Assembly (NCBI GenBank): GCA_937889795.1
Contig: CALBZH010000655.1
Span: 1 to 8,538, forward strand
Length of the DNA stretch: 8,538 bases
Source: an uncultured Syntrophobacteraceae bacterium
GTDB lineage: Bacteria > Desulfobacterota > Syntrophobacteria > Syntrophobacterales > Syntrophobacteraceae
Reading direction: 5' to 3'
In this document: positions 1 through 6,243 of the stretch, in pieces
How the letters are laid out: every line of letters starts with the position of its first letter
Position numbering within the stretch: the first letter of the stretch is position 1
The notes under the pieces: generated by a model
What the model was told of the DNA's origin: nothing
What the model saw: the letters and a program-made list of their open reading frames with translations, nothing else
The model's database searches: none
Program-made: the position numbers and the translations under genes

Positions 1-1684
1 GGATTCGGTCGGCCCGTCGTATGGTGGAGAGCCGGTGGGCGATCACGATGTTGGTGCGGTTCACGAACGCGGATTGGATCGCCTGCTCGACCAGCATTTC
101 CGTTTCCGTGTCCACGTTGGCGGTGGCCTCGTCCAGGACCAGGATGCGGGGATTTCTGGCCAGAACCCGGGCGATCGCGAGGAGCTGCTTCTGTCCCGCG
201 GAAAGCTCCATCCCGCCTTCGCCGATCCGCGTTTCCAGACCCGCCGGAAGCCGCCGGACGACCTCCTCTAGCTGGGATTGGCGAAGTACCCGCTGAAGCG
301 CTTCCTCGCTCAAATCGAGATCCAGGAGGACGTTTTCTCGAAACGACCCGGGAACGATCAGAACGTCCTGCATCACCAGACCGATCTGGAGCCTCAGCCA
401 CGCGGGGTCGAGGGTCCGAAGGTCCATGCCGTCCACTCTGACGGCCCCGCGGAGCGGGTCGTGGAATCGCTCGAGCAGGTTGATGACCGTGGTTTTGCCC
501 GATCCCGTCGCGCCGACGATGGCGAGCGTTTCCCCAGGGCTCACGCGAAACGAAAGGTCCTCCAAAACGAGCCGATCGCGCTCGTAGCCGAAATCAACGT
601 GCTCGAAGGCGATGCCGCCCTGAAGCTTCTCGGACCGCAGCGGTGCATCGGGCACGGGCAGCCGCTCCCGACTGTCGATCATCTGAAAGATGCGCTCGGC
701 GGATGCCATGGCCGACTGCACGATGGAATACTTCTGGGACAGCTCGCGCAGGGGCTGGAAAAAGAGCCGTACGTACGAGATGAAGGCCGCGAGCACGCCG
801 ATCGTCATGTGGCTCTGGATGATCTGGCCGCCGCCGTACCAGAGGATGAGCGCCAGGGCGAGGGCGTTCATGACCTCGATGAGAGGAACGAAGACTCCGA
901 AGACATGAATCTGGTAGCGGGCCGCGCCGTAATAGCGGTCGCTCAGTCCGTGGAACCGCCTGCGGAAGTCGTCTTCCCGGACAAAGAGCTGGACGATGGA
1001 AATCCCGGTGACCGTCTCCTGGATGAAGGCGTTGATGGCGGCCAATTCCGACCGGATGCGCCGGAAGGCGTCGCGGCTCAGCCTGCCGAAAACCAGCGTG
1101 ATCACCAGGATGATGGGAAACGTCAGGCCGACCAGGAGCGCCAGCCGCCAGTTCATCCAGACGAGGATGCCCAAAATCCCGAAGAGCCGGATGCCGTCGT
1201 TGAAGAGCGTGACGATGACAGAGGTGAACATCTCATGCAGGTTCTGGATGTCGTTGGTCAGCCGCGTGACGAGGCGTCCGACGGGGCGGCTGTGAAAGAA
1301 GGCGAGATCGAGCTCCAGCGCATGCGTGAACATGTTTTGACGCAGGCCGTGCATGGCTCGTTGCCCCGCCCACTCGAGCGCCACGACCTGAAAAAAATTG
1401 GCCACGAACCCGATGAGCACCACGACCAGAAAGACCCCCGCAAGCGTTCCGACCGCCGCTACGCGCTCGTTCAGGGGGAGCGATGCGTCCACGATGTAAC
1501 GATCCATCGCCTGCTGGAAGATCCAGGGGAGGGCGAGGCTCGATCCCGTGATGACGAGGGAGAGCAGCACCGCCCAGACCACGCCCCGCAGCTGGGGAAG
1601 CATGAATCGCACGAGGCGGCCCCACAGGTGGATGTCCCCGAAATGCGTCGGGTGATCGTCTTCGTAGTATCCGTAATCATTCAT
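1..1684 (-). CDS. Half-size ABC exporter subunit with the catalytic ATPase site (MdlB/BmrD-like), cut by the left window edge
   Basis: The reverse strand reads without a stop from ATG at 1684 to the window edge, giving 561 residues; the usual family length is about 590-620, so a short C-terminal piece is missing. Residues about 20-310 form the six-helix exporter membrane domain. The nucleotide-binding domain has Walker A GATGSGKT (391-398), Q-loop Gln439, signature LSAGQ (494-498), Walker B ILVLDE with catalytic Glu519, D-loop ANVD and switch His550. Known from the family: in heterodimeric exporters the partner with the Walker B glutamate usually has an altered signature, as here (Ala for the second Gly position of LSGGQ). 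The start overlaps the end of the upstream ABC gene by 8 bases (ATGAATGA), which suggests translational coupling. An in-frame ATG at 1690 is an equally possible start; neither has a clear Shine-Dalgarno. The substrate (drug, lipid or peptide) cannot be told from sequence. The ABC exporter call is very secure and the MdlB-like role is likely. Confidence 0.95.
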   Translation of the reverse strand, partial: MNDYGYYEDDHPTHFGDIHLWGRLVRFMLPQLRGVVWAVLLSLVITGSSLALPWIFQQAMDRYIVDASLPLNERVAAVGTLAGVFLVVVLIGFVANFFQVVALEWAGQRAMHGLRQNMFTHALELDLAFFHSRPVGRLVTRLTNDIQNLHEMFTSVIVTLFNDGIRLFGILGILVWMNWRLALLVGLTFPIILVITLVFGRLSRDAFRRIRSELAAINAFIQETVTGISIVQLFVREDDFRRRFHGLSDRYYGAARYQIHVFGVFVPLIEVMNALALALILWYGGGQIIQSHMTIGVLAAFISYVRLFFQPLRELSQKYSIVQSAMASAERIFQMIDSRERLPVPDAPLRSEKLQGGIAFEHVDFGYERDRLVLEDLSFRVSPGETLAIVGATGSGKTTVINLLERFHDPLRGAVRVDGMDLRTLDPAWLRLQIGLVMQDVLIVPGSFRENVLLDLDLSEEALQRVLRQSQLEEVVRRLPAGLETRIGEGGMELSAGQKQLLAIARVLARNPRILVLDEATANVDTETEMLVEQAIQSAFVNRTNIVIAHRLSTIRRADRI

Positions 1685-3488
1685 GGGCATGGGCGGATTC
1701 GGGCGTCATCTGCTGCCGGTAAATGGTGCGATAATAGGGGCTCGTTTCCATGAGCTCTCGATGGCTGCCCCGAGCCACCACTTCCCCCCGATCGAGCACC
1801 ACGATCGTGTTGGCATCGGCCAGCGGCGCCACCCGGTGGGAGACAACGATGCAGGTTCTGCCGCGAAGATAGTCGGCGATCGAGCGGATGATCGCGTGCT
1901 CGGTTTCCATGTCCACGGCGGAGAGTCCGTCGTCGATGATGACGATGGGTCGGTCGAGCAGCAACGCCCGAGCAAGGGCCACGCGCTGACGCTGCCCGCC
2001 GGAAAGCTTGACGCCGCGCTCTCCGATCCGCGTCTGGTACCCGTCCTTCATGAGAACGATCTCGTCATGGATGGCGGCGGCGCGTGCCGCTCTCTCGATT
2101 TCGGCCTGCGTCGCATCTGGCCTGCCCATGGTGATGTTGGTGGCGATGGTTTCGGAGAACAGGGCAACCTCCTGTGGAACATAGGCGATCGCGCCGCGTA
2201 CCGAAGCCAGGTCCAGCCGGTTCACATCCATCCCGTCGAAAAAGACCGACCCGTCCGGCACGGGGTAGAGCCTCGCGAGCAGGTTGGCGAGCGTCGTCTT
2301 TCCGGATCCCGTTCTGCCAACGATTCCCAGGAAAAGCCCAGGCTTGATCTCCAGGTGCACCTGTTTGAGGACTGGCTCGTCCTGGCTGGGAAACGAAAAA
2401 GAGAGGTCCTGGATGCGGATGGATCCCTGCTGAATGGGAGTGGGCAGCGGTGCGTCCGGAGCGGCGAAGGAGGGTTTCTCGTGAAGCAGGGCCTGAATCC
2501 GGGAAAGGGACGTCACGCCTCGCTGAAAGAGATCCGACACCCATCCCAGTGCCATCATCGGCCAGCTGATGAGGTAGAGGTAGCTGATGAAGGCCACGAA
2601 ATCTCCGGTCGTGATGGCTCCGGCAATGGTCATCCGGCCGCCCAGGAATAGGACCAGCAGGAGACTCAGGTTTCCGATGAGGATGGAGACCGGAAACAGG
2701 GTTCCATAAATCATCGCCAGGCGAATGTTGTTTTGAACGTAAGCCTCCCCGAGCGCGTCGAACCGGCCGGCCTGGGGTCCTTCCTGATTGTAGGCTTTGA
2801 TCAGACGGATGTTTGAAAAAGACGACCGTACGAATTCCGTCAGGACGGAAAACTGCTCCTGGACGGCTTTGAAGCGTTGATGGAGCCGCGAGGAAAGTAT
2901 GCGCGTCAAAATCGCGAGCAGCGGCATGGGAGCCAGCGCCAGGGCGGTCAGGCCGGGATGGATGTAAAGCATGAAGCCGACGGCTGCCAGTCCCATGAAC
3001 ACCGCGTCCACCGCCGCCACAACCCCCATGCCGCACGCGAGCTGGACCGATGACAGGTCGTTTGTGGCGTGCGCCATGATGTCGCCCGTGGTGACCCGTT
3101 GGAAAAACGGACGGTCAAGGATCAGGAGGTGGGAAAAAAAACGGTTTCTCAGATCCGACTCGACAAGACGTGAGAACCCCAACAGCAGCACGCGCCACCA
3201 ATAGCGCAACGCGCCGATGAGGAGAGCAAGCAGCATGACCAGACCCGCTTGCCGCAACAGGCTCGAAGATGTGGCCGCGCCATGCTCGAGGCTGTCCACG
3301 GCGCTCTTGATGATCCGCGGAACCAGGAGCTGAAAGAGATCGACGGCCATGAGCGCGAGGAACCCGAGGATAATGCGCCAGGCGTGCCGACGGAAATACG
3401 GGGTGATGAGGCCAAGTGCGCCCCATGGGCCGGCAGCCTCGGCCTCGTCCCCTCCGGGCTGTGCCGCCGTTTTCAGGAGCTTTTTCAC
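1677..3488 (-). CDS. Half-size ABC exporter subunit with degenerate Walker B (MdlA/BmrC-like)
   Basis: This 603-residue protein has an N-terminal exporter membrane domain (about 30-325, several strongly hydrophobic helices, with coupling-type segments such as GDIMAHATND at 135-144) and a C-terminal ATPase domain. Visible motifs are Walker A GRTGSGKT (391-398), Gln439, a canonical LSGGQ (495-499), Walker B IVIIDD (515-520), SAVD D-loop (523-526) and His551. Residue 520 is Asp where the catalytic base is normally Glu. The same change is known in MdlA, BmrC and TM287, the non-catalytic halves of heterodimeric exporters. It should pair with the product of the next gene, which keeps the Glu. The start is GTG, with AGGA seven bases upstream. 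The gene begins 9 bases after the flavoprotein stop codon, so the three genes probably form one transcript. It likely sits in the inner membrane and exports a hydrophobic compound; the substrate is unknown. Confidence 0.96.
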   Translation of the reverse strand: MKKLLKTAAQPGGDEAEAAGPWGALGLITPYFRRHAWRIILGFLALMAVDLFQLLVPRIIKSAVDSLEHGAATSSSLLRQAGLVMLLALLIGALRYWWRVLLLGFSRLVESDLRNRFFSHLLILDRPFFQRVTTGDIMAHATNDLSSVQLACGMGVVAAVDAVFMGLAAVGFMLYIHPGLTALALAPMPLLAILTRILSSRLHQRFKAVQEQFSVLTEFVRSSFSNIRLIKAYNQEGPQAGRFDALGEAYVQNNIRLAMIYGTLFPVSILIGNLSLLLVLFLGGRMTIAGAITTGDFVAFISYLYLISWPMMALGWVSDLFQRGVTSLSRIQALLHEKPSFAAPDAPLPTPIQQGSIRIQDLSFSFPSQDEPVLKQVHLEIKPGLFLGIVGRTGSGKTTLANLLARLYPVPDGSVFFDGMDVNRLDLASVRGAIAYVPQEVALFSETIATNITMGRPDATQAEIERAARAAAIHDEIVLMKDGYQTRIGERGVKLSGGQRQRVALARALLLDRPIVIIDDGLSAVDMETEHAIIRSIADYLRGRTCIVVSHRVAPLADANTIVVLDRGEVVARGSHRELMETSPYYRTIYRQQMTPESAHAHE

Positions 3489-3497
3489 CGTCAGATC

Positions 3498-4097
3498 CTA
3501 CCGCTCCTTCCATGCCCTCAGCTCACGGGCGAACTCCCTGCCGGCCTGGTAGGCCTCGCTCAAATACTCCGGGTGTCGCTGGGCGTCGCCCTCGAAGTCA
3601 AGCCCCCGGAAAAGAAGGGTTTTGGCCAGCTCCATGTCGAGAACGTCGAAAAAGTACTTGATGGTCAGCAGGATGCCCTCAAAAAGCTTCGCTCCCTTGG
3701 TTGCCCCGACGGACAGGAAAAGCCCCTTGCGCCTGATCGTGCCTTTCCCGAACGGGACCCGGTCGATCCAGTACTTCTTGACCCACAAGGACTGAAATCG
3801 ATCCATGAAAGCCTTGGTGTGGGCACTCACGCTGTAGAAGAAGACGGGGGAGGCCAGCATGAGAGCGTCGCTTTGGAGAATCAAATCCCGCACGCGCTGA
3901 AAATCGTCCTCGATGGCGCAGCGGCCGTCTTCAATGCATCCATAGATCTCCATGCACGGGCCTATCTGGTGATCGCGAAGCACCACTTCCTCGACCACCG
4001 CTCCCTCCTCACGCGCACCCCGGACGACCTCGCGAAGCAGGATGGCCGTGTTGCCGTTGCGCCTCGGACTGCCGTAGATGGCTGTAATCTTGACCAT
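3498..4097 (-). CDS. Flavodoxin-fold NAD(P)H-dependent FMN reductase / iron-sulfur-flavoprotein-like protein
   Basis: A 199-residue cytoplasmic protein. The N-terminus (VKITAIYGSPRRNGNT, residues 2-17) is the beta strand plus phosphate-binding loop that holds FMN in this family. Residues 82-100 (LASPVFFYSV..KAFMDR) form the second conserved FMN-binding segment. Between them lies a cysteine motif, C48-x5-C54-x5-C60, followed by IEDD. Iron-sulfur flavoproteins usually have four cysteines here in a compact C-x2-C-x2-C pattern. In this protein the second position is Ile51, so a normal 4Fe-4S cluster is doubtful. I chose ATG 4097 because it has GGAGGAG seven bases upstream and begins exactly at the fold; an upstream in-frame ATG at 4166 adds 23 residues unlike the family. 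It is first in a three-gene operon with the ABC exporter pair, so a redox step linked to the exported compound is possible but speculative. Confidence 0.92.
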   Translation of the reverse strand: MVKITAIYGSPRRNGNTAILLREVVRGAREEGAVVEEVVLRDHQIGPCMEIYGCIEDGRCAIEDDFQRVRDLILQSDALMLASPVFFYSVSAHTKAFMDRFQSLWVKKYWIDRVPFGKGTIRRKGLFLSVGATKGAKLFEGILLTIKYFFDVLDMELAKTLLFRGLDFEGDAQRHPEYLSEAYQAGREFARELRAWKER

Positions 4098-4104
4098 GAA
4101 ATGG

Positions 4105-4111
4105 CTCCTCC
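4105..4111 (-). promoter_or_regulatory. Ribosome binding site of the flavoprotein gene
   Basis: GGAGGAG on the minus strand lies seven bases before ATG 4097. It decides the start in favour of 4097 over the longer frame that opens at 4166. Confidence 0.8.
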
Positions 4112-4123
4112 ATTCCCGTGCTC

Positions 4124-4180
4124 TTAACAGAATCGCGCGTGAGAATCTATTCCTAATCCACCGCATTCAACGCGGTTCAC
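4124..4180 (-). CDS. Possible 18-residue leader ORF ahead of the flavoprotein-ABC operon
   Basis: A GTG at 4180 is preceded by GGAGG (4187-4191) with a six-base spacer and opens an 18-codon frame ending in TAA at 4124, just 26 bases before the flavoprotein start. The peptide would be MNRVECGGLGIDSHARFC. It has no membrane segment and no run of a single amino acid, so it does not look like a classical attenuation peptide. The ribosome binding site is as good as those of the real genes, and that is the only support. It may be chance. An overlapping longer frame starting at 4306 shares the same end. Confidence 0.22.
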   Translation of the reverse strand: MNRVECGGLGIDSHARFC

Positions 4181-4279
4181 TCGAAACCTCCAGTGAGGCG
4201 ATTGTGCACGACGGGCGAGCCTGAGATCCCGCACGGTCGGCGCGAAAATTGCTCTAACGAGAATACCATGGCGATCCAG

Positions 4280-4302
4280 CCGGCCCAACCTGACCTGGCC
4301 GG
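4280..4302. repeat. Inverted repeat, 6-base arms
   Basis: CCGGCC (4280-4285) and GGCCGG (4297-4302) are perfect reverse complements around an 11-base loop. It lies in the middle of the divergent region, 20 bases left of another perfect inverted repeat. No T-run follows on either strand, so it is not an obvious terminator. The role is unknown. Confidence 0.45.
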
Positions 4303-4322
4303 ACACTCATCAAGACCTGGCA

Positions 4323-4347
4323 CTTCGAGGAAACGATCACCTCGAAG
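4323..4347. repeat. Perfect inverted repeat, 8-base arms
   Basis: CTTCGAGG (4323-4330) and CCTCGAAG (4340-4347) are exact reverse complements with a nine-base loop. This could be an RNA hairpin in a leader transcript or a binding site for a dimeric regulator. No T-run follows on either side, which argues against a terminator. Confidence 0.5.
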
Positions 4348-4380
4348 AACACCATCCGATCCCGCAGGAGAATCGCATTG

Positions 4381-4396
4381 TGTCAAGTAGATGACA
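4381..4396. promoter_or_regulatory. CRP/FNR-family-like operator, copy 1 (TGTCA-N6-TGACA)
   Basis: A perfect five-base palindrome with a six-base spacer, the geometry of CRP-family sites (CRP: TGTGA-N6-TCACA). The half-site TGTCA resembles that reported for the CO sensor CooA. It lies about 200 bases before the methyltransferase start and 284 bases before the flavoprotein start. Assignment to a regulator is inference; no regulator with a helix-turn-helix is encoded in the window. Confidence 0.4.
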
Positions 4397-4418
4397 AGCC
4401 ACTGGCAGGCTTTGAGGC

Positions 4419-4434
4419 TGTCATGATTTTGACT
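4419..4434. promoter_or_regulatory. CRP/FNR-family-like operator, copy 2 (TGTCA-N6-TGACT)
   Basis: It matches copy 1 in nine of ten half-site bases with the same six-base spacer, 38 bases downstream of it. The arms also pair with copy 1: ATGACAAGCC at 4391-4400 against GGCTGTCAT at 4416-4424, with one bulged A. The segment could therefore form a hairpin in RNA instead of binding a protein. The embedded TTGACT (4429-4434) looks like a -35 box, but no -10 box lies at the right distance. Confidence 0.35.
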
Positions 4435-4586
4435 TGGGCGGTCTGGTTACATCCAGGCTAGCTGAGAAGGAGCTGGGGATCGGGCGGCATCGGGACCTGA
4501 GTGCGTGGCTGAGAGGCCGCGGATCAATGCCCCGGGGAGTCTGGTTTAGATAATGGAAGGGGAATACGGCTTTAATGAAAACGGAC

Positions 4587-4591
4587 GGAGG
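4587..4591 (+). promoter_or_regulatory. Ribosome binding site of the methyltransferase gene
   Basis: GGAGG with a six-base spacer to ATG 4598. The in-frame ATG at 4553 has no comparable site, so the start at 4598 is preferred. Confidence 0.8.
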
Positions 4592-4597
4592 TTGGAG

Positions 4598-6133
4598 ATG
4601 GGATCACTGGCAGCGCTGAGCACAGAGAAAGCATCCAGGGCTTGCATGTTCGGGCATCCGGGAACGGACCGAGACATCATTCAGAAAATCCTCCCGGTAT
4701 CTGCCGTAGACACCTATCGAAAGGGCGAGCCCGTCCTCCTGAAGGAGGATGACGCGCGGTGCCTCTACTACGTGCAGGAAGGATCGGTGGAAGTGTACCA
4801 CACGCGTCACGACACGCGCATCGTGGTCGCTCTTATCGGTGAGGGGGATTTTTTCGGAGAGATCGGCTTCTTTGACGGCGAGTCGCGCGTTCGAGACGTG
4901 CGTGCAACGGAGGACTCCATCATTCGAACGATCGACCAGGAAGCCCTCCGTCGTGTGCAGCAGCGGGACCCTGTGGTCTATGGCAATTTCCTCGCCCTGC
5001 TGACCGAACGGATCTGTGTCAAGTTCCGACGGGTCCTGGAAGAAAGGGAGCCGCTGACGGCTTACGCTGCTTCGCTTTCTACGGGGCGCAAAAGTTTTGA
5101 CGAGTCAAAGCCGCTTCCGGCGCACTTTCTGACAACGCCTGAATGGGCGCATATCAGCAAAGTAGTGGAAAATTTCAAGGCCAAGTTCTATGATCTTTCG
5201 TATGGACTCCAGAAAGACAAAAGCCCCGAAATTCCCAAGGAGCTTTACGAGCGCTGCCATTCACTGCTGAACGATCTGAGCCGACAACTGCAGGAGTCCG
5301 CCTGCAAACCGTACACGCCGGAAACCCACGAATACATCTGGGGCTATGTTTTCAAAGAGATCTTTCCATACTACATGCGCAGTCGATTTGCTGAGCGCGC
5401 GTATTTCAAGCCGCAGGGGTACGCGGGTGACTTCATGATGATGGAAATGATTTACAAAAATGAGCCCGATGGCGATGGAAAGCTCGGTGTGGTCGTCGAC
5501 AGCTGGTGCCTGAACACGAGGGCGGCCAGGGCCGTGCGCGCGCGTCGGGGTCTGCTGAGCCGTGAGCTCGAGCGACTCTCCGACGAGAGGGCGGGTTTGG
5601 GCGATTCCATTCGGATCATGAACCTTGCCTGTGGCTCCAATCGAGAGCTGTTTGATTTCCTCGGTCGATGCAGGTACTCCGAAAAGATCGAAGCCCTGTG
5701 TATCGATGTCGATCCGAGCGCCCTGGAATATACGAACCGGTATGTCAACATCATCCCACACCGGGCTTCGGTGAGGCTCATGAGCGACAACATTGTCAAG
5801 TGGTCGCTGGGGCGGGTACGGCACAGCATCAGCTTGCAGGATATTATTTACTCTTCCGGTTTGACCGACTATCTTGATGATAGACTCATTGTCTCTCTCG
5901 TGAATCGCTGTTATGAGCAGCTGAAGCCGGGTGGCACGCTGATGGTCGGCAACTTCGGTCTTGAGAATCCGGACCGTGCTTTCATGGATTACGTGCTGCA
6001 CTGGAGGCTGATTCACCGGGGGCCCGAAGAGCTGAGGGCAATCTTCGCCAAGACGCCGTTCGGAAAGGATGTCGACGTGATTGCCGAGGAGGAAGGCGTG
6101 AACCTGTTCGTCATTGCCACGAAGCAAGCCTGA
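4598..6133 (+). CDS. Cyclic-nucleotide-binding domain fused to a PhcB-like SAM-dependent methyltransferase
   Basis: This 511-residue cytoplasmic protein has two parts. Residues about 38-140 form a CRP-type cyclic-nucleotide-binding beta barrel with phosphate-binding cassette FFGEIGFFDGESRVRD (85-100); Glu88 and Arg97 align with the ligand-contacting Glu and Arg of CRP. No DNA-binding helix-turn-helix follows. After a helical linker comes a conserved block with KPQGYAGD (271-278). A class I methyltransferase fold follows: motif I NLACGSNREL (342-351), acidic strand end CIDVDPSALEY (368-378), SSGLTDYLDD (419-428) and LKPGGTLMVGNF (442-453). From memory, the GYAGD block and the C-terminal HWRLIHR-type segment recall proteins annotated as 3-hydroxypalmitic acid methyl ester synthases (PhcB of Ralstonia). 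The acceptor here is unproven. The likely role is a small-molecule methyltransferase gated by cAMP or cGMP. The start at ATG 4598 rests on its GGAGG. A sensor kinase gene follows after 110 bases on the same strand and is probably co-transcribed. Confidence 0.92.
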   Translation: MGSLAALSTEKASRACMFGHPGTDRDIIQKILPVSAVDTYRKGEPVLLKEDDARCLYYVQEGSVEVYHTRHDTRIVVALIGEGDFFGEIGFFDGESRVRDVRATEDSIIRTIDQEALRRVQQRDPVVYGNFLALLTERICVKFRRVLEEREPLTAYAASLSTGRKSFDESKPLPAHFLTTPEWAHISKVVENFKAKFYDLSYGLQKDKSPEIPKELYERCHSLLNDLSRQLQESACKPYTPETHEYIWGYVFKEIFPYYMRSRFAERAYFKPQGYAGDFMMMEMIYKNEPDGDGKLGVVVDSWCLNTRAARAVRARRGLLSRELERLSDERAGLGDSIRIMNLACGSNRELFDFLGRCRYSEKIEALCIDVDPSALEYTNRYVNIIPHRASVRLMSDNIVKWSLGRVRHSISLQDIIYSSGLTDYLDDRLIVSLVNRCYEQLKPGGTLMVGNFGLENPDRAFMDYVLHWRLIHRGPEELRAIFAKTPFGKDVDVIAEEEGVNLFVIATKQA

Positions 6134-6243
6134 TCCCGTTGATCCATCTAAGCCCTTCGGGCCACGAAAACGGCTCTGTGGGCCTCGATCGAAGAGTGAC
6201 TCCGCGTTTCTGTTGACCGACCGATAAGGGGGCAGGGGCCGCT

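Larger units (their letters stand above)
4098..4597. other. Divergent intergenic region between the two gene groups
   Basis: About 500 bases separate the minus-strand flavoprotein start (4097) from the plus-strand methyltransferase start (4598). No convincing protein gene fills it; the short frames on both strands have unlikely composition. It must hold promoters for both directions, but neither is clear. For the plus gene a GATAAT at 4549-4554 would fit a -10 box and would place the transcript start after the alternative ATG at 4553; no good -35 box accompanies it. For the minus operon TTGAAT (4170-4165) and TAGATT (4149-4144) are separated by only 15 bases, which is short. Two perfect inverted repeats and two CRP-like palindromes lie in its middle. 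Confidence 0.6.

Noticed and set aside
278..1753. A 491-codon open frame on the plus strand across the left ABC gene
   Set aside because: It is antisense to a clear ABC exporter with all catalytic motifs. Its translation is low-complexity, rich in Asp, Glu, Arg and His, with no recognisable domain; GC-biased codons leave the opposite strand open.
4098..4166. Longer N-terminus for the flavoprotein from ATG 4166
   Set aside because: The added 23 residues are basic and unlike the family, and the strong GGAGGAG sits before ATG 4097.
4401..4418. TGGCAG...GAGG considered as a sigma-54 promoter
   Set aside because: The -24 part is acceptable, but the -12 part lacks the required GC at the correct spacing.
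4416..4553. A plus-strand frame reading LAEKELGIGRHRDLSAWL, reminiscent of the helix-turn-helix of IS3-type transposase OrfA proteins
   Set aside because: Short, no start codon after an in-frame stop at 4413, no terminal inverted repeats or target duplication seen, and the similarity is only impressionistic. At most a tiny decayed remnant.
4553..4597. Longer N-terminus for the methyltransferase from ATG 4553
   Set aside because: No Shine-Dalgarno at the proper distance, while ATG 4598 has GGAGG with a six-base spacer. A possible -10 box overlaps 4553.
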